Notes under the pieces: generated by a model
What the model was told of the DNA's origin: nothing
Databases searched by the model: none
Seen by the model: only the letters and a program-made list of their open reading frames with translations
Position numbers and translations under genes: made by a program
In this document: piece by piece, positions 1 through 6,042 of the stretch
Layout: each line of letters starts with the position of its first letter
How positions within the stretch are numbered: the stretch's first letter is position 1
Assembly (NCBI GenBank): GCA_964528155.1
Contig: CAZGRL010000130.1
Span: 1 to 9,925, forward strand
From: G001797105 sp964528155
GTDB taxonomy: Bacteria > Chloroflexota > Anaerolineae > Anaerolineales > E44-bin32
DNA length: 9,925 nucleotides
Reading direction: 5' to 3'

Positions 1-104
1 ATCGCATCCCCGGCATATCTTCCTAGTTTGGCGCGTCAGATTCATTCACACGCTCTTGGGGAAGGGGGCAGGGGGATGGGGTAACGCAAGACCCGCCGCG
101 CCCC
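1..104. other. Left-edge stretch after the last BMC gene; possible start of a further minus-strand gene
   Basis: This is the 104 bases downstream of the last eutN-like gene. It has a G-rich run on the plus strand (about 58-80) and no clear hairpin with a T-tract, so no terminator is visible for the leftward operon. On the minus strand an AGGAAG purine run (24-19) precedes ATG codons at 16-14 and 7-5, in the same frame as each other. This could be the ribosome-binding site and first codons of another operon gene cut off by the window edge. Too little sequence is present to identify a product. Confidence 0.2.
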
Positions 105-377
105 TCACCCTCCGAGCGCCACCTCGTCCACCACGCCCACGATCACGGCTCGAACCGCTCCCGGATCAATCCCCAATATCTGCCGCGCCCCGTTTCCCTC
201 ATCGATCACCATCACCGTATCCCCTGGGCCGGAGTTGACCACATCGACGGCGATGTCGTAGTAACCGGTGACGTTGCCTTCCAGGTCGACCTGCTCGACG
301 AGCAGCAACTTTCGCGACTCAAGGTGACTGATCTTCACCGTGGCCACCACGGTCCCGATCACCTTCCCGATGTACAC
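105..377 (-). CDS. eutN: BMC-P (EutN/CcmL family) pentameric vertex shell protein, copy 1
   Basis: A 90-residue protein of the EutN/CcmL family (BMC-P), whose pentamers cap the twelve vertices of microcompartment shells. The N-terminus reads YIGKVIGTVVATVK, the family signature. The middle carries the D-V-V-N-S-G-P-G-D-T-V-M segment (about residues 45-57) followed by an E-G-N-G-A-R turn, and the C-terminus ends on the hydrophobic strand AVIVGVVDEV. The start chosen is GTG at 377, because the family begins at this point and AAGGA lies nine bases upstream. The stop of the preceding eutN-like gene (382-380) is only two bases before this start (TGATCGTG), so translation is probably coupled. It is the last recognisable gene of the operon in the window. 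Length is normal for the family. Confidence 0.93.
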   Translation of the reverse strand: MYIGKVIGTVVATVKISHLESRKLLLVEQVDLEGNVTGYYDIAVDVVNSGPGDTVMVIDEGNGARQILGIDPGAVRAVIVGVVDEVALGG

Positions 378-379
378 GA

Positions 380-709
380 TCAGCCGTCCTTCTCGGTGGG
401 AGTGATCCACTTGGCGGTCGGCTGATTCAGGCGGGGCCCACTTTCAACCTCGACCTCGTCGATGATCCCGGTGATCGCCAGATCGACCGGCACAAACACT
501 TCGCGCAGCGCCTGAGCGCCCTCTCGGCTGGCGACCATGAACACCAGCTCGCCGGGGCCGGCCTGGGCCGTGGCGTCGGCCGCGATCTCAGCCCTTCCCG
601 TCGGTCGGCGTTCCTTGTCCAATCCCTGGACGACGAGGAACTTGACACCCTCCAGACCCTCCACCTTGCGTGTGGAGACCACCGTCCCAATCACTCGGGC
701 GAATTTCAT
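380..709 (-). CDS. eutN: BMC-P (EutN/CcmL family) pentameric vertex shell protein, copy 2, with C-terminal tail
   Basis: A 109-residue EutN/CcmL-family vertex protein. It opens with MKFARVIGTVVSTRK and has the A-G-P-G-E-L-V-F-M-V segment near residue 55 and the closing strand ITGIIDEVEVE near residue 85. About 18-20 residues follow the normal fold end (polar, proline-containing), making it longer than a typical 85-95 residue EutN; the tail could sit on one face of the pentamer. The ATG at 709 is preferred to earlier starts because it begins the conserved strand and overlaps the stop of the BMC-T gene as ATGA, a classic coupled junction. The three BMC-P paralogues here differ clearly in sequence, as is usual in BMC loci with several vertex proteins. 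Confidence 0.93.
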   Translation of the reverse strand: MKFARVIGTVVSTRKVEGLEGVKFLVVQGLDKERRPTGRAEIAADATAQAGPGELVFMVASREGAQALREVFVPVDLAITGIIDEVEVESGPRLNQPTAKWITPTEKDG

Positions 710-1296
710 AGCTGCCCCAACACCCGGCCGGCGAAGTACGTCGTCGCCGCCACGTTGTCCCACATCTCGGCATGAAGCTGTGGGATCACGACCTGACGTA
801 CAAGCAGCGTTGGGGTCTCGAGCACGCCAACCCCGATGTCGACCGCGGCTTCCACATCCGGGACGAGCCCCGAGAATAGGACGATCCCCTTGCCGCCCAA
901 TCCGTCGGCCAGACGGACCTCGACCAGGTGGACCATGGCGCCTTTCACGCCGGCATCGGCGGCGTGGATGGCGGCGGCGACGGTGGTTGTTTCGATAACG
1001 CCCAGCGAATCGACGGTCTCGGGGATTCGGCTGCCGCCGAGGGCATCGACAACCTCGGCATGCACTTGAGGCAGGTAGACGAAATCCACCACCGACGTCC
1101 CGCCGACGAGGCGGCCTGCGGCAAGTGATTCCTCGACGTCGGCAACCCGGCCTCCGATCAGCACCAGAAACTTGCCCGGCTGCACCGTGCCCGATTTGAT
1201 CACGTCAATCGGGGCACGCTTGACCATGGCGTCCGCCGCCTGAATCCCGGCGGCGATGCTGCTGAACTCAACCAGTGCGAGTGCCGGCTCAATCAT
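706..1296 (-). CDS. BMC-T trimeric shell protein (tandem BMC domains, PduT-like layout, no cysteines)
   Basis: A 196-residue shell protein with two BMC domains in tandem. Domain 1 (about residues 4-90) starts LALVEFSSIAAGIQAADAMVK and contains Q-P-G-K-F-L-V-L-I-G-G; domain 2 (about 98-185) starts LGVIETTTVAAAIHAADAGVK. The internal duplication is easy to see. Such proteins form trimers that act as pseudohexamers in the facets, often with a wider pore. The layout is like PduT, some members of which bind a 4Fe-4S cluster through a cysteine just before P-G-K; here that position is Gln and the whole protein has no cysteine, so a cysteine-ligated cluster at the pore is ruled out. ATG at 1296 is the start. 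The gene follows the aldehyde dehydrogenase by 39 bases and its TGA overlaps the start of the next eutN-like gene. Confidence 0.9.
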   Translation of the reverse strand: MIEPALALVEFSSIAAGIQAADAMVKRAPIDVIKSGTVQPGKFLVLIGGRVADVEESLAAGRLVGGTSVVDFVYLPQVHAEVVDALGGSRIPETVDSLGVIETTTVAAAIHAADAGVKGAMVHLVEVRLADGLGGKGIVLFSGLVPDVEAAVDIGVGVLETPTLLVRQVVIPQLHAEMWDNVAATTYFAGRVLGQL

Positions 1297-1335
1297 CGGT
1301 TTTCAGGGCCTGTGTCGGATCGCATGGCGTTCGAC

Positions 1336-2802
1336 CTATACGATCCGGAACGAATCCTTCAGCGTGCAGCGTCGGATGCGGCTGAAGCTGAGAGGGTTGG
1401 TGATTCCTTCTCCGGTCGGGCTGGCGATCGTGTATGCGCAGAACCCTTCGCCGCCGTAGCCCAGGCCGGCGAGCGAAGGTCCGTTCTTGACGAAGATGCT
1501 GCAGTCCATCACCCGCGCCATGCGGCTTAAGTTGTCCAGGTTCTTCGAGTACATGACGGCCGTGTGGCGAAAGCCATGCTCGGCCTTCTTGGCCAGGTCG
1601 ATCCCTTCGTCTGCATTGCGAACGCGCGCAAGCGGCATGATGGGCATCATCTGTTCCGAGAAGATCAGCGGATGATCCTGCGGCACATCCACCAGGACCA
1701 AGCGGATCTCATCTCCGACCTGGATCCCGATCTCGTTCAATAGCACGGAGGCATTCTTGCCGATGAAATCCTTGTTCATCGTTCCGTGCCGGCCGGGTGG
1801 GGGGATCTCCGTGAAGATCGAGCGCATGAGTTGATCGAGTTGCGCCCGGTCGATCTCATACGCGCCGTGCCGGCACATCGCTCGCTTGAGTTCGTCGGCG
1901 ATTCCGTCGACGGCGAAGATCTCTTTCTCATCCGTGCAGACGATGTTGTTGTCGAATGAGCCGCCGAGGACGATGTCGCGTCCAGCCTGATCCAACTCGG
2001 CCGTCTCGTCGACGACGACCGGAGGGTTTCCCGGACCGGCGCAGATGGCCCGTTTTCCGCTCTTCATGGCCTCGCGCACCACGCCGATCCCGCCGGTGAC
2101 GGTTAACAGGCCCACGTCGGCATGATGCATCACTGCCTGAGCGCTCTCGATCGTCGGATCGCTCACCCCCACCACGAGATTGGCAGGTCCCCCGGCCTCG
2201 ACGATGGCTTCGTCCACGAGCTGGATGGCCAGGTTGGAGCATCTGCGCGCACCGGGGTGGGCGTTGAAGACGACGGCGTTACCGGCAGCGACCATCGAAA
2301 TGGAGTTGCAGATGACCGACGAAGTGGGATTGGTGCTGGGGATGATCGCGCCGATGATGCCGTAGGGCGCATGTTCGACGATCGTCAACCCGCCATCGCC
2401 GCTCCAGGCCGAAGGAGTTAACATTTCCGTCCCGGGTGCCTTGTTGGCATTGAGCAGGTTCTTCTGGATCTTGTCTTCATACCGCCCCATCCCGGTTTCC
2501 TGCCAGGCTTCGCGCGCCAGGAGCTGGGCGTTCTCGCGCATGATCCGCCGGATATGGGTGATCATGTCCTCGCGAATTGCCAGGGGAAGATCGTGAAGGC
2601 GCCCGAAGGCTTGGCGCGCCGCTTCGACGGCGCTGTCCACATCGGGGAACAGGTTGTCCGCGTGGCGCAACGCTGGGAGGGGGGCGGGAGCCTGAGAACT
2701 CGCGGCCGGCTCCGGCAGAGGACCCTGGCGCACGCGCTCGCCCTGACGCAGCTCCGACATCACCTGCTCGATAATCGCCTCGATTCTCGCTTCCTCGATC
2801 AT
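1336..2802 (-). CDS. pduP: CoA-acylating aldehyde dehydrogenase (PduP/EutE family) with encapsulation peptide
   Basis: A 488-residue CoA-dependent aldehyde dehydrogenase that would convert acetaldehyde (or another short aldehyde), NAD+ and CoA to acyl-CoA inside the shell. Residues 1-18 (MIEEARIEAIIEQVMSEL) form an amphipathic helix, followed by a Pro/Ala-rich linker to about residue 45: the usual encapsulation-peptide design of PduP. The ALDH body follows, with IIPSTNP (about 154-159), a TGG-I-G motif near 236-240 and the probable catalytic cysteine at about 289 in NNIVCTDEKE, the context seen in PduP/EutE enzymes. Length is full and no disruption is seen. ATG at 2802 shares its A with the TGA of the upstream eutN-like gene (TGATG), with GAGG about seven bases upstream. 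The neighbour DeoC produces acetaldehyde, the most likely substrate. Confidence 0.95.
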   Translation of the reverse strand: MIEEARIEAIIEQVMSELRQGERVRQGPLPEPAASSQAPAPLPALRHADNLFPDVDSAVEAARQAFGRLHDLPLAIREDMITHIRRIMRENAQLLAREAWQETGMGRYEDKIQKNLLNANKAPGTEMLTPSAWSGDGGLTIVEHAPYGIIGAIIPSTNPTSSVICNSISMVAAGNAVVFNAHPGARRCSNLAIQLVDEAIVEAGGPANLVVGVSDPTIESAQAVMHHADVGLLTVTGGIGVVREAMKSGKRAICAGPGNPPVVVDETAELDQAGRDIVLGGSFDNNIVCTDEKEIFAVDGIADELKRAMCRHGAYEIDRAQLDQLMRSIFTEIPPPGRHGTMNKDFIGKNASVLLNEIGIQVGDEIRLVLVDVPQDHPLIFSEQMMPIMPLARVRNADEGIDLAKKAEHGFRHTAVMYSKNLDNLSRMARVMDCSIFVKNGPSLAGLGYGGEGFCAYTIASPTGEGITNPLSFSRIRRCTLKDSFRIV

Positions 2803-3101
2803 CAGCCGGCCTCAGCTTTGTCGTATTTGACCTCACCATCGACCTCGAGCACGTCGACGATGGCCATGATCACGCCGTCGCAGGGTCGCCTGTCGGTGAC
2901 TTTCGTCTGGCGGGCGGCGCTGCCGGTCGCATACAGGACGATCTCACCCAGACCGGCGCCTACGGCGTCCGCCGCCACGCGGTAGCCGCCCGTCTCCTGG
3001 CCCTCAATGTCGAGTTGCTTGAGAACCAGGAACTTCAAACCGTCCATGGACGGCTCCTTGCGCGTCGACACCAGGGTACCGACCACTTTTCCAAGTAGCA
3101 T
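2802..3101 (-). CDS. eutN: BMC-P (EutN/CcmL family) pentameric vertex shell protein, copy 3
   Basis: A 99-residue EutN/CcmL-family protein beginning MLLGKVVGTLVSTRK, with LKFLVLKQLD (about 24-33), the G-A-G-L-G-E-I-V-L-Y-A segment (about 49-59) and the closing strand VIMAIVDVLEVDGE. It should form pentamers at shell vertices. The reading frame is open further upstream, but the ATG at 3101 matches the family start and has AGGGAG six bases before it, so the upstream extension is not used. The stop overlaps the start of the aldehyde dehydrogenase gene. About 154 bases separate it from the BMC-H gene; that space holds two inverted repeats (listed separately), which could set different mRNA levels for vertex and facet proteins. 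Confidence 0.93.
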   Translation of the reverse strand: MLLGKVVGTLVSTRKEPSMDGLKFLVLKQLDIEGQETGGYRVAADAVGAGLGEIVLYATGSAARQTKVTDRRPCDGVIMAIVDVLEVDGEVKYDKAEAG

Positions 3102-3118
3102 CGTCGACTCCCTAGAGG

Positions 3119-3203
3119 GGCGCGCCGGCCGGGGTGCAGCCGGAAGACCAGCCGGGTGCGCCGAACCCCGGACCTGACGGAGCATCCGCTCGGCCGGCGC
3201 GCC
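3119..3203. repeat. 13-bp perfect inverted repeat between BMC-H and eutN-like genes
   Basis: Left arm GGCGCGCCGGCCG (3119-3131) and right arm CGGCCGGCGCGCC (3191-3203) are exact reverse complements separated by 59 bases. Transcribed in the operon mRNA they could pair into a very GC-rich stem with a large loop. There is no T-tract after it, so it is not a standard terminator; an mRNA stability or processing element between shell genes is the likelier role. In such GC-rich DNA a chance origin cannot be excluded, although 13 exact pairs is notable. Confidence 0.5.
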
Positions 3204-3216
3204 GCCTCAGTTGCCT

Positions 3217-3238
3217 CATCCCCTCGAATCCGGGGATG
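3217..3238 (-). other. Small hairpin just after the BMC-H gene
   Basis: CATCCCC (3217-3223) and GGGGATG (3232-3238) are complementary with an 8-base loop. The hairpin begins 17 bases after the BMC-H stop codon in the direction of transcription. It has no following T-tract. It could protect the 3' end of a processed BMC-H message or act as a weak attenuator; shell hexamers are needed in far larger amounts than vertex proteins. Confidence 0.35.
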
Positions 3239-3255
3239 GACCGCGTGCTAGACGA

Positions 3256-3576
3256 TCAGGCGGGCTGGCCGGTTTCGCTCCGTTGGCGGCCCAACGGCAA
3301 CGTGCGGTCGACATTGGCGTGCGGGCGCGGGATCACATGGATCGCAACGACTTCGCCGACCTTTTCGGCGCCGCGCGCACCAGCTTCCACCGCCGCCTTG
3401 ACCGCGGCAACGTCGCCACGGACGATGGCCGTGACGTAGCCGCCCCCGGTCTTCTCGTAGGTGACCAGCTCCACCCTGGCTGCCTTGACCATCGCATCCG
3501 CGGCTTCAACCATCGCCGGGTAGCTCTTGGTCTCGATCATTCCAAGGGCTTCTACCATTCCATACTCTTCAGCCAC
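3256..3576 (-). CDS. BMC-H hexameric shell protein
   Basis: A 106-residue single-domain BMC protein (Pfam BMC family), the main facet tile of the shell. The domain runs from ALGMIETKSYPAMVEAADAM (about residues 10-29) through the pore-lining loop K-T-G-G-G-Y (42-47) and VRGDVAAVKAAVEAG (52-66) to the closing VIPRPH (81-86), followed by a roughly 20-residue polar tail. It is the only BMC-H gene in the window. The frame is open upstream, but the GTG at 3576 has a perfect AGGAGG five bases before it, and the product then starts where BMC-H proteins normally do; ATG at 3558 would be an alternative with no comparable site. It is separated by 118 bases from the upstream tandem shell gene, an unusually loose junction in this operon. 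Confidence 0.94.
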   Translation of the reverse strand: MAEEYGMVEALGMIETKSYPAMVEAADAMVKAARVELVTYEKTGGGYVTAIVRGDVAAVKAAVEAGARGAEKVGEVVAIHVIPRPHANVDRTLPLGRQRSETGQPA

Positions 3577-3694
3577 GTCTTCCTCCTGGGACGAGTGTTC
3601 GGATCGTCGCATTGATCCGGTGCTCCATCGATCTGGGTTGTGAGACGATAGACAGTCTCCGCGCCTCACACAGGGTTGACCGCAGTCGGTCCGT

Positions 3695-4333
3695 TCAATC
3701 CCGGCGGCCGGTTTCAACCTCGCGCCCGGTCATGCCTTCAATCGCTCCTACGGCCGCGCCGTATCCGGCCATGATGTCACGTTCTTCACCCCCCAGATAG
3801 ACTCGTCCGAAGCTTCCGAAAGCCCGGACTTCTAGGATGTTGATGTTGGCGGCCTTCTCGGCCTCGTTCGCCGCCAGCGCGGCGTACCCGGCTGGCTCGA
3901 CTTCGAGCACGTACAGGGTCTGCCCGGCCAGCAGCATATGGCCATGACGCATTCGATTGATGAGCTGAACCTGGTGAGGATCGATGTAGCGGATGATCTG
4001 GCTCGAAACCACCTTGGGCTTGATCCGATCGGTCTCTTCCAGCCCGAGCGCGTCCAGGATGGCCGCACCGGCCGCCCTCACTTCTGCTTGATCTTCGTGG
4101 TGAACCTCGAGCAAACCGAATAATCGCTCAACGATCTGCATGCCCGGGCGTACCTTGGTTGATTTAAGTGCGATATCCGTGATGCGATTGATCTCGATCC
4201 CGGGCGAGATCTCCACCCACAACGAGGTGTCATTCGGCAGAGGCAAAAACCCCTGGGCGATGGTCCCCAGAAAGCCTGAATGCTGTAGCTGCAGGCTGTC
4301 CAGAAATACGTACGTCCGAAGTGCAACGGTCAT
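3695..4333 (-). CDS. Tandem-domain BMC shell protein (BMC-T class, probably permuted)
   Basis: A 212-residue shell protein, the right length for two BMC domains. The second half is clearly BMC-like: TLYVLEVEPAGYAALAANEAEKAANI, then LEVRAFGSFGRVYLGGEERDI and a closing AVGAIEGM helix. The first half (about residues 5-105) starts LRTYVFLDSLQ and includes WVEISPGIEINRITDIALK and IVERLFGLLEVHHEDQAEVRAAGAAI; its element order looks circularly permuted, as in EutL- and CsoS1D-type trimers, but that is inference from reading only. Related proteins appear, from memory, in aldolase-type BMC loci. ATG at 4333 has GAGGAG eight bases upstream and follows the deoC stop by 19 bases. Together with the other BMC-T it gives this shell two different trimeric tiles. 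Confidence 0.85.
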   Translation of the reverse strand: MTVALRTYVFLDSLQLQHSGFLGTIAQGFLPLPNDTSLWVEISPGIEINRITDIALKSTKVRPGMQIVERLFGLLEVHHEDQAEVRAAGAAILDALGLEETDRIKPKVVSSQIIRYIDPHQVQLINRMRHGHMLLAGQTLYVLEVEPAGYAALAANEAEKAANINILEVRAFGSFGRVYLGGEERDIMAGYGAAVGAIEGMTGREVETGRRD

Positions 4334-4352
4334 CCTCTTTGCTCCTCTGGCT

Positions 4353-5228
4353 TCAGCCGCCGGCTTCCTGCATGATCTTGACGCTGGCGCTGGCTCCGAT
4401 TCGGCTTGCCCCGGCGGCGATCATCTTCTGGGCGTCGGCGTACGATCGGATCCCGCCGGCCGCCTTCACGCCAAGCGATGGGCCGACGACCCTTCTCATC
4501 AACGCCACGTCCTCAGCGGTAGCGCCTCCCGGCCCAAATCCCGTGGAAGTCTTGACGAAGTCCGCGCCGGCGACTTTGGCCAACTGGCAGGCGACGACTT
4601 TCTCCTCGTCGGCCAGCAGTGCGGCCTCGATAATTACTTTCAGGATCGCGCTGCCTGCGTGACAGGCCCGTGCGACGGAGGCGATATCTCGCTCGACGCC
4701 CTCGTAATCGCGCGACTTGAGTGCGCCGATGTTGATCACCATGTCTACTTCAGCGGCACCCTCGCGAATGGCTTGTTGAGTCTCGAAGGCCTTCACATCG
4801 GTTGGAGTGGCGCCAAGCGGGAAACCGACCACGGTGCATACCGGGACGCCGCTGTCCTTCAGCAGTTCGGCGCACAGCTTGACGTTTGTCGGATTGACGC
4901 AGACCGAGGCGAACTTGTACTTGCGGGCTTCGTAGCACAGTTGGGCAATTTCGTCGTGGGAGGCATCGGGCTTGAGCAATGTGTGGTCGATCATGTGCGC
5001 CATGCGCCCATCGGTCGGAGCGATCCCCAGGGTGCTGGCGATTCGATCCGCTCCGGCGCTCACCACCGGGCCGACGCGCTCCACGTAGTTGTGGGCCGAC
5101 AACGACTCAGCCGATGTCGCCTCGGCCCCGGCTTGAACCCGCTCGTCTTCCTCACGGAGCAGGATCAACACGTTGGACGTGATTTGTTCGATGATGCGTT
5201 CGAGCGTACGGTCGTCCAGATTCTTCAT
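4353..5228 (-). CDS. deoC: Deoxyribose-phosphate aldolase (DeoC) with N-terminal encapsulation extension
   Basis: A 291-residue class I aldolase that cleaves 2-deoxy-D-ribose 5-phosphate to glyceraldehyde 3-phosphate and acetaldehyde. The catalytic body starts near residue 75 with MIDHTLLKPDAS. The Schiff-base lysine is about K226 in VKTSTGFG; the proton-relay residues are about D162 in EVDMVINIGAL and K255 in VKAAGGIRS, equivalent to E. coli D102, K167 and K201. All are present. Stand-alone DeoC is about 220-260 residues; here roughly 70 extra residues precede it, led by an amphipathic helix (MKNLDDRTLERIIEQITSNV) and a variable linker, which is how BMC cargo enzymes are targeted. ATG at 5228 is chosen; an in-frame GTG at 5240 adds four residues but has no ribosome site close by. 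Acetaldehyde made here is the expected substrate of the downstream PduP. Confidence 0.95.
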   Translation of the reverse strand: MKNLDDRTLERIIEQITSNVLILLREEDERVQAGAEATSAESLSAHNYVERVGPVVSAGADRIASTLGIAPTDGRMAHMIDHTLLKPDASHDEIAQLCYEARKYKFASVCVNPTNVKLCAELLKDSGVPVCTVVGFPLGATPTDVKAFETQQAIREGAAEVDMVINIGALKSRDYEGVERDIASVARACHAGSAILKVIIEAALLADEEKVVACQLAKVAGADFVKTSTGFGPGGATAEDVALMRRVVGPSLGVKAAGGIRSYADAQKMIAAGASRIGASASVKIMQEAGG

Positions 5229-5241
5229 TCCGCTTCCCACG

Positions 5242-5271
5242 ACACCGCCGCGTCCCTGACCTGGGCGGCGT
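5242..5271 (-). other. Possible leader hairpin before deoC
   Basis: In the 69-base space between the rpiB-like and deoC genes, ACGCCGCC and GGCGGTGT on the minus strand can pair over eight positions (one G-U) around a 14-base loop. It ends about 13 bases before the deoC ATG, next to a weak ribosome-binding site, so it could tune deoC translation or mark an RNA processing site. GC-rich background makes chance pairing possible. Confidence 0.25.
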
Positions 5272-5297
5272 GCCGAAAATGATTTGCCTACGACCGG

Positions 5298-6038
5298 TCA
5301 GCCGGTCTTACGATAGCGACGGTCGACGTCGACGATCTTGTTCACACGGCGGGCGTGGCGGCCGCCGCCGAAATTCGTCTGCAACCATGCATGCACAATT
5401 TGTCGCGCCAGAGCCGGGCCGATCAGGCCGGCGCCCAGAGTCAGCACGTTGGCGTCATTGTGCTCGCGGCTGTTGACCGCCGTCGCCTGGTCATAGCACA
5501 TCGCAGCTCGGACTCCGGGGATCTTGTTGGCGACCATACACGAGCCGATTCCGGCGCCGTCGACCATGATGCCTCGCCACGCCCGGCCGCTGGCGACAAG
5601 TTGGGCCACGGCCACGGCGTAGTCCGGATAGTCGACCGACTCTGCGCTGCCTGTTCCGCAATCCTGAACTTTGAAGCCCAGTTCTACGAGGTAGCGAGAA
5701 AGCTCTTGTTTGAGGGTGTAGCCGGCGTGATCGGCGCCGAGAGCGATCATCTGGCCGCTGCCGGGATTGGAAGGGCCCTCCCACACGCCCGGATGTTGAG
5801 CCGAGGTTGCGGTAGGGGAGGGCGAAAGAACGACTCGGCGGTCCATCGCCACCTGCCGGGCGAGAGGCGTGATCAGCGCTCCAGGTGGAACCGGGAAATC
5901 GCCCCCTGGAGGGACAGCCTGGATGTCCGACTCGGTGACGATCGGGCGAGAGGCGCCCTTCGACCCACTCTGTGGCAGGCCCAGGGTGCGATGGACGACC
6001 CGCCGGACCATCTGCTTCACACGGCTCTCGTTGATCAC
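5298..6038 (-). CDS. rpiB: RpiB-like sugar-phosphate isomerase with BMC-targeting N-terminal extension
   Basis: A 246-residue protein whose C-terminal ~150 residues are a RpiB/LacAB-family isomerase (ribose 5-phosphate to ribulose 5-phosphate, or a related sugar phosphate). The domain starts near residue 97 (MIALGADHAGYTLKQEL); D103/H104, VDYPDYA, GAGIGSCMVANKIPGVRAA and SREHNDANVLTLG are family landmarks. The position of the E. coli catalytic Cys65 is Asp (about D160 in VDGAGIG); a cysteine sits seven residues later. The extra N-terminal ~95 residues begin with a basic amphipathic helix (MINESRVKQMVRRVVHRTLG), a probable encapsulation peptide, followed by a segment containing VPPGALITPLARQ. 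GTG at 6038 is the preferred start: it lies four bases after the regulator's stop, with AAGGAAGG inside the end of that gene about 11 bases upstream. Earlier in-frame starts would overlap the regulator and add unlike sequence. Confidence 0.92.
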   Translation of the reverse strand: MINESRVKQMVRRVVHRTLGLPQSGSKGASRPIVTESDIQAVPPGGDFPVPPGALITPLARQVAMDRRVVLSPSPTATSAQHPGVWEGPSNPGSGQMIALGADHAGYTLKQELSRYLVELGFKVQDCGTGSAESVDYPDYAVAVAQLVASGRAWRGIMVDGAGIGSCMVANKIPGVRAAMCYDQATAVNSREHNDANVLTLGAGLIGPALARQIVHAWLQTNFGGGRHARRVNKIVDVDRRYRKTG

Positions 6039-6042
6039 AGCT

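Noticed and set aside
537..998. Plus-strand open frame of 153 codons opposite eutN copy 2 and BMC-T
   Set aside because: Antisense to two conserved shell genes; the Arg/Pro/Ser-rich translation is typical of shadow frames.
3600..3659. Short hairpins (CGGATC/GATCCG and GAGAC/GTCTC) between the tandem shell gene and BMC-H
   Set aside because: Stems of only five or six pairs in GC-rich DNA, no T-tract and no clear position relative to a start codon; likely chance.
3577..3717. Longer start for the BMC-H gene at 3717
   Set aside because: It would overlap the end of the upstream shell gene and add unlike sequence; GTG at 3576 has a perfect AGGAGG site and gives the normal family length.
4140..5282. 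Long plus-strand open frame of 380 codons opposite deoC and the tandem shell gene
   Set aside because: It lies wholly antisense to two clearly conserved genes, its translation shows no recognisable motif, and long antisense frames are common in GC-rich coding DNA.
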